Below are positions 58,538 through 64,000 of a stretch of DNA of 64,000 nucleotides, piece by piece. Positions within the stretch are counted from its first letter, which is position 1, and each line of letters opens with the position of its first letter. The notes under the pieces were generated by a model that saw nothing but the letters and a program-made list of their open reading frames with translations, was not told the origin of the DNA and made no database searches. The stretch comes from Knoxdaviesia capensis (Eukaryota; Ascomycota; Sordariomycetes; Microascales; Gondwanamycetaceae), in NCBI GenBank assembly GCA_001510575.1, contig LNGK01000002.1, forward strand, positions 1,414,144 through 1,478,143. The letters run 5' to 3'. A program made the position numbers and the translations under genes.

Positions 58538-61500
58538 TTGGGGGGGTGAGACACGAGGAACTTCCCCGAGTCACGAAAGAAGATGTACCTGCGGGCCAAA
58601 AGGCTAGTGCCTGCTTATTGGTTGAGATTTGCCGATACTGCCCCGGATTTTCTGTGTGCGTGTACTTTTGGCCCTCATCTACACGATCCAGGATCACCGA
58701 TTTCGTTTGCCTGCATCAGTCTTCATCTCATCTCGGTTGTAGATGTAATGACTTTATATCACGTCCTAAGTTATCTCTATAGCTTGTCTCTGTTGGGTCA
58801 ACTGAGATTCGATCCTACCACCATCGACTGCCTCCAATCCGGGCTGCTGATCATGTTGTCATCTCGATTAACAACCATCCGACATGGCGACATCTTCATG
58901 TCATGAGCTCGATCGTCTCGCCGGTGGACCTGATGACAATTGCAATTGGATGCTTGGCCGATGATATCCCACTTGCCCAGACTGGAATGCATACGCGAGG
59001 AAAGGCGTGACGCTCGGCTGTGCTCGGCGTTTTTACCAGATATCGAAGTCTCCTCCACGTCCCACTTTCTCTCTCTTTCTCTCTTGCAACCTCTGAGCTG
59101 TTCTCCAAGCCCATACAAGCGGGACATCCAAAATGGGGACCATTGCCCCCCGGATACCGCCCACACGCGGCCAGTCTTTAAACATCCAGCTACGTCATGG
59201 TATTTGTCTCCCTCCCTCCATCTGACAAGATCTTATCTTTGCTCCGTGCTTGACTGCTGCACCTTCCCCCAAATCTGCACAGGATGGGAGATTGTTTGCC
59301 GTTGCATTTCCAACTCCTCCACGGGCTGTGGATGTGACCCTCCCTGCTGGCCGTCCGAAGATCGGACGTGCTGTGTGCTTGCGGCGTTAGCTGCGGGATT
59401 GGGCATGGAGACTATAATGTCCGTCTGCCGTGGGATCAAGTGCTGATACGGGCCATCAGAAAAGATTACGTGTAAGTGGTGGTGGTTTCTTTGTTGATTG
59501 CCCGGGACATGAGCAAATGCGAGGGCCAAACCAGCAGAAAGTCCCGAAATAAACCCCTCTCCTGCTCTCGATGGCCGCATACACACGGCCTTTGGCTGCG
59601 CCAACAGACGCAGGAGCATGGCCGGCCATTCGGCCGCCCGCCTGCACACAAAGGTTCAACGATGCAACTCTAACTAGCACAGATTTTCTCTAGCTAGCCA
59701 CTTATTTGCCGCGAATGTACAGTAGCTCGTCCACGTTGGGCTGGAGATTCTGTACTGTATATCGGCCAAATGGCAGCTGTTGGGAAGAGTTTGTGTTGCA
59801 AAACTGGCGCCTGACGCCATGTAACCTGGTGGGGTGTGCAATGGTCGGCTTTTTTCCCCTCTGGTGTAATGTATCTTCAATGTTCATAGGTCTGCCTACC
59901 GTGTAAGTGGGAGGCGAGGTTGTACATGCAGAATGTAGTGCTTCATATATGTGGGCAAGATATATGGGCACCACAGAAGAACCTTCCGGCGCCATGATCT
60001 TCCCCTTTCTGAAAAATACCAATCCTGGAACCATCACGGTATGTATAAATGGACAACAGGGAGAATAAAGGAGTATGCCTAGGTACAGAGTTGAAGTAAA
60101 CACACTCCGGAATCATGCCCCCAAATCACGCATTTTCAAATTATCTCCAGTCCATACCCAAACACTGCTAGACACGGGTCACAGCTGTTGAAGAGGGGCA
60201 AAATCCTGGCGTTGCTCAACCAGGTTTTCTTGTGGAGTCAGTTGCAGATTCCCTGTAGGGGATGGCCTGGTTGATGGAATTGTGGCTGCTTGTCTGTATG
60301 GACATACATGATAGCATACATACAGTACACTACATACAATGGAGACTTGAGCCATATATGCAGTTACATCGGCCAAGCTTCACAAGCTTCAGATAGACAA
60401 GAACACACGGACAACCGTGCATATACATACGTGCGGCATAATCTATAAGATGAAGCCATAGTGAGTTGGCAGTTCTGGGAGGGGGGGGTGAGTGCAGGCA
60501 TTGTGTAAAACGGGGTGGTAGAATTGGAGATTGCCTGCATGCCAATCTCTCTCTCCCACGCTGTTTGTGCATGCAAGGACGACTCAGAGTTGCAGCCAAG
60601 TCTGAGATAGTGCTGTTGGGGCAGACGCAGATGGCCGGTGGGCGGAGAAAAGACAGGATGCTCCGTCTGCAAAGACGCAGAATGACATGCAACACTCCCT
60701 CCCAGCCGACAAGGGCAGATGCAGGCTGTATAAGGGCGCATGATACAGACCTACATACCGACATCCCTACATACATGTGCTCTGTACATATGCCCAAGTA
60801 CCTGGATGTCACTCACAGTATGCAGAGTTAAACGGCATCCAGAACTCTAAACACAGCAGTGCATGAACCCTTTGAGCTAACCCTAATAACAGAAATGATT
60901 CACAGTTATCAACCCTAGCGTTCGCATCGTAATCGTTGAGTCTTTCCGGAGGGGCCGACGATTTTGTTTCCGAGCGTGGCTGAGAGTGGCTGGCGTTTGT
61001 GTCCAAACATGGCATACGCCTCGAAGAGAGATCCATAGAGCTTTCATGTTCTCGTCTTGCTAGACGAAAGCTCTCAAAGCGCAGGCTTCTATGCCACTCC
61101 ACTGCGAATCTCAACATGCCGACTGTCTCACCTTTCGACAATGACACCCCAGATAGCCCATCCTTGGCGTTCGATGTGACGCCGTCATCCAAGTTGACAA
61201 CTATCAAGAAGTTGACAGATGAGATGCAAGATACGGCTGAAGACATCATCTTCGTCAGAGTAATCCAGCGTGTATCCGTGCCTTGTTATCCTCCTATTGC
61301 TAAGATCTATATGCAGATGCCTGGACGGGGCAGTTCGGCGAGATACAGAGTCCAAGCGGACACGACGCTTCCGCATCCGGCGCTTTTCGGAGACGTCGAA
61401 GACCGTAATCGTTACTCTCCCAACGCGCCTTCATGAAACCCTCCTCCTCAGGATGTCCGGCCACCAAGTCAAAGTCGTTGAGCAGAGTCAACCTTGAGAG

Positions 61501-64000
61501 GAGCACTCGAATCATCTTGAGACAGTTTGGACAGCCCGAGGGCGATATCGTTATCAGTGCTGGGGACCTGCAATGGTTTGCGAGCGAAGTCTTGCAGTTC
61601 GTGGGTTGATTTTGCCGGGTGCATGCACCGAGGGTTGGTGCTAGATAGGGCTACTCGGGAGTGGGCAGAAATAGTCAGTCCCCCCTCCGGAACAGCTTTT
61701 CAGAGTCAGTGGGATTCAGTTGCTGAATCTCGGGCCCGGAAAGACAGGAAATGCTCCGGAGATATCTCCAGTGAGTCTTAGCCCAGGGAGGACTGCGAAC
61801 AACAAGCACATCAGTGGTATGGTCCGGTCTGAAATTCAAATCCAAGGCGATGGCCCGTACTGACTGATCGTATGAAGAGTTCCGGTAACTTATACGGCGT
61901 TTTGTTAGGATTGTACTGCATCATAGAATAATAAATACTCTTTAAGACGTCTACCGAATACCCTGGCCTTGAAGTGAAGGCCCGTACTAGTGTCTCTAAC
62001 ACCTCGCATAGCCATCTACATCGTTCGAGTAAGAATGCAATTGGAGAAGACTCCTTGAGCCACCGTTCTGATATAGCTTTTGACATTCAAATATATCACG
62101 AATAAGGAAAATACAAGCGAAACCTCAAAACTGAGCAGCTCGTGTTACCCTAACAATCAAAGCAGAAGACTCAACGACAAAAACGTCCCCTCACTTGGGA
62201 TCACCAGCCGTATTCCTCAACGTCCCATTCCCGGGGGGGTTTTTTCTTCCTTTTTTCTTCTTTCCATTTTCTTTGTTTAAGCTCCCGGGCCCCTCTTTTA
62301 GAGGGCGTGAGCACCGGATGCGCGCACCACTACGGATACTGTATCTTGCAGTGTGCTAGAAAAGGGGGGGGTGGAACAGACGAACAACTCACCGATTAGT
62401 GGGACAACTCCCTCTCGATGATTTTCCCGCTCTTCGTGCCCTCTGCTTCAGGCCTCTATCTGGTGGACCTTTGGCCCGCCAAGGACACACGAGGACACCA
62501 AAACAATCAAAGCTCAGAACCAGAGAAAAGAAAAAAAAAAACAACCAGATACGCAGAGTTGGATTGCGTGGTGCTCCGCTGGCAGGGATTCCCATGCGAG
62601 AGATGCAGGATGGGAAACTGGGACTCCCCTCGCCTAGCAGCGCCGATGCGATTCGCCAGGGGAATCAGCAGGACGGAGACGCCTGAAGCACCGTCGCCAA
62701 AGCGAGGCGGTTAGCCGGTTGGCTGCTGGTTGTTTGGTTGTTCGGCCTGAACGAGAGCCGTGCGAAGCAAGCAGGCAAGCAGGATTTTGGATTGGGCCCT
62801 TTGTTGGTGCTATCTCCATGCGGAATACGGTGTGACGCTGCGAGGAGGAGCATCGGATGAGAGGCTTTGGAGAAGAAAGAAAGTCTGGTTCATGGTTGCT
62901 TTGAAATGTCCTGTCTTTGCTTTGTCGACCGGAAGATGCTCCATCCAGTGCCGGAAAGTGTCCCACGGGGCGCGTTGGCTTCCTACGATAGGACGGGGCA
63001 GTGGTTCTCGGCCGGGAGACGGAGGCTATCATGGATAATCGAGGAGGGACGCTCCGGAGCTCGCAAGATAGATGCCTCTATCTCTGTAGTTGTGCCCGAT
63101 GATGGTGGAAGTCCGGAAAGGCTGGTCCCTGGGGCTACACGCCGTAGGGCCGGTCTTTCGGGGCTTCTGAGTGAGGCTTCATCATAGACGACGACTTACA
63201 TTTGCATCCAGTGCTGACTGGCAGATATCACCATGGTCACTTGGACGTATCAGGCTGTGCCCCGCCGACCAGAGTCATTCACTTGGTGTTAGTGCCTGCT
63301 CCTCTCGGATACGTGCAATCCTGATATATGATGGCGAGAGCTCCTCCTACGTAACTGTACATATGAGCAGGACTACTCATATAGCCTGAAGACGCGGTTC
63401 ACCGCCTCGCAGAAAGAATCAAAAACCACCATCAATCAGCCCGAACTCGAATTGTCGGGAACCCAAGGGCCCATCCACAGCGTTGGGAGAGCACTGGCTT
63501 GGGTGGAGTTACAGGGAACATCGTTGAAGCAGATAACCCGGCCGAGCCACCCCTATTCGACCACTTGTACCCACTGAACGGGATCCTACCCACGAGGGAC
63601 TTTTAGTGGTGGTTCCCCCCAAAATTGACTCGTCGTAACTCTTTTGCTACCCTGTGTGTCCTCTAGTCTGAGACGAATACGTCCGCGACGTGCAGGTTGT
63701 GTGCGTGCATCACGGAAGGAAGTGGGTGGCCACATGAGCTGTGCCTCCAGGATGTTCGGATAGTGAACACGTCGTGCAGAAGAAGCTGTGCTTGTGTCTC
63801 TTCCTTGAGCAGCACAGCATCGAACACGCCGGATGTTGGACGGCCGAGGACATTCCCACGTTATGGCCGCGGAGGGAAGGGGGGGTGTGTGTGTATTCTT
63901 TCACCCATTCAGTGAGTGTGAAGAGCGTCTTGTAAGACTTCCCAAGAATGCCATCTTCCACCCGTCTGGGACTGGGAAGCATCGGCTGTGTGAGACTGTC
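58538..64000. other. Gene-free right end of the window
   Basis: I cannot support a gene in these 5.5 kb. Open frames at 58940-59446, 60809-61249, 60999-61436 and 61300-61515 have no recognisable domain and opposing frames look equally plausible. CCCTAA-type motifs occur at 60878-60886, 60911-60917 and 62146-62153. The stretch 61840-62130 is AT-richer than average. Decayed genes, like the F-box remnant next door, cannot be excluded. Confidence 0.5.

Noticed and set aside
8375..58830. tRNA genes suggested by GTTCGA-like B boxes (8379, 15597, 51995, 58807)
   Set aside because: None has a matching A box at the right distance or a pairable acceptor and T stem; one lies at a donor splice site.
60809..61515. 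Overlapping frames on both strands that could be a small gene
   Set aside because: Neither strand shows a recognisable domain or a consistent coding bias, and joining frames would need unsupported splices.

Overview
The window looks like nuclear DNA of a filamentous ascomycete fungus, most likely a Sordariomycete. The evidence is short spliceosomal introns (61-143 nt, one near 220 nt) with GT-AG ends and CTAAC-like branch sites, GC-rich wobble positions in the genes, CT-rich leaders, TTAGGG/CCCTAA telobox-like motifs, and a gene set typical of hyphal fungi (class I myosin, NoxA, Pfa4, hybrid histidine kinase). The species cannot be named from the sequence alone.

Layout. 1-19164 has no gene I can support; it is rich in homopolymers, microsatellites and G-tracts but is not AT-rich and shows no transposon. 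19165-30102 is dense: a membrane-anchored GT90/CAP10-like glycosyltransferase (-), the palmitoyltransferase Pfa4 (+) and myosin-1 (-). A 5.3-kb non-coding interval follows, then NADPH oxidase NoxA (+, 35359-37313) and a large PAS-containing hybrid histidine kinase (-, 38782-43069). After another gap come a WLM-type metallopeptidase (-, 46552-47851), an amidase (+), a class I methyltransferase (+), a DUF1776 membrane protein (+) and the CCCH zinc-finger protein Yth1/CPSF30 (-). A frameshifted F-box/leucine-rich gene remnant (-) lies at 57229-58537, and 58538-64000 has no supported gene.

Functional reading (inference). Several genes of the 19-43 kb block serve hyphal surface and polarity functions: Pfa4 palmitoylates chitin synthase in yeast, myosin-1 drives actin patches and endocytosis, NoxA makes signalling superoxide, the histidine kinase is a soluble sensor, and the GT90 protein probably glycosylates surface material. 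The 46-56 kb block is housekeeping or undefined metabolism. I see no secondary-metabolite core enzyme, CRISPR array, rRNA, tRNA or intact mobile element. Exon boundaries were read by eye; for every intact multi-exon gene the chosen junctions give a total length divisible by three and restore conserved motifs across the splice. Two runs of N (80 and 11 bases) mark assembly gaps in homopolymer or dinucleotide tracts.
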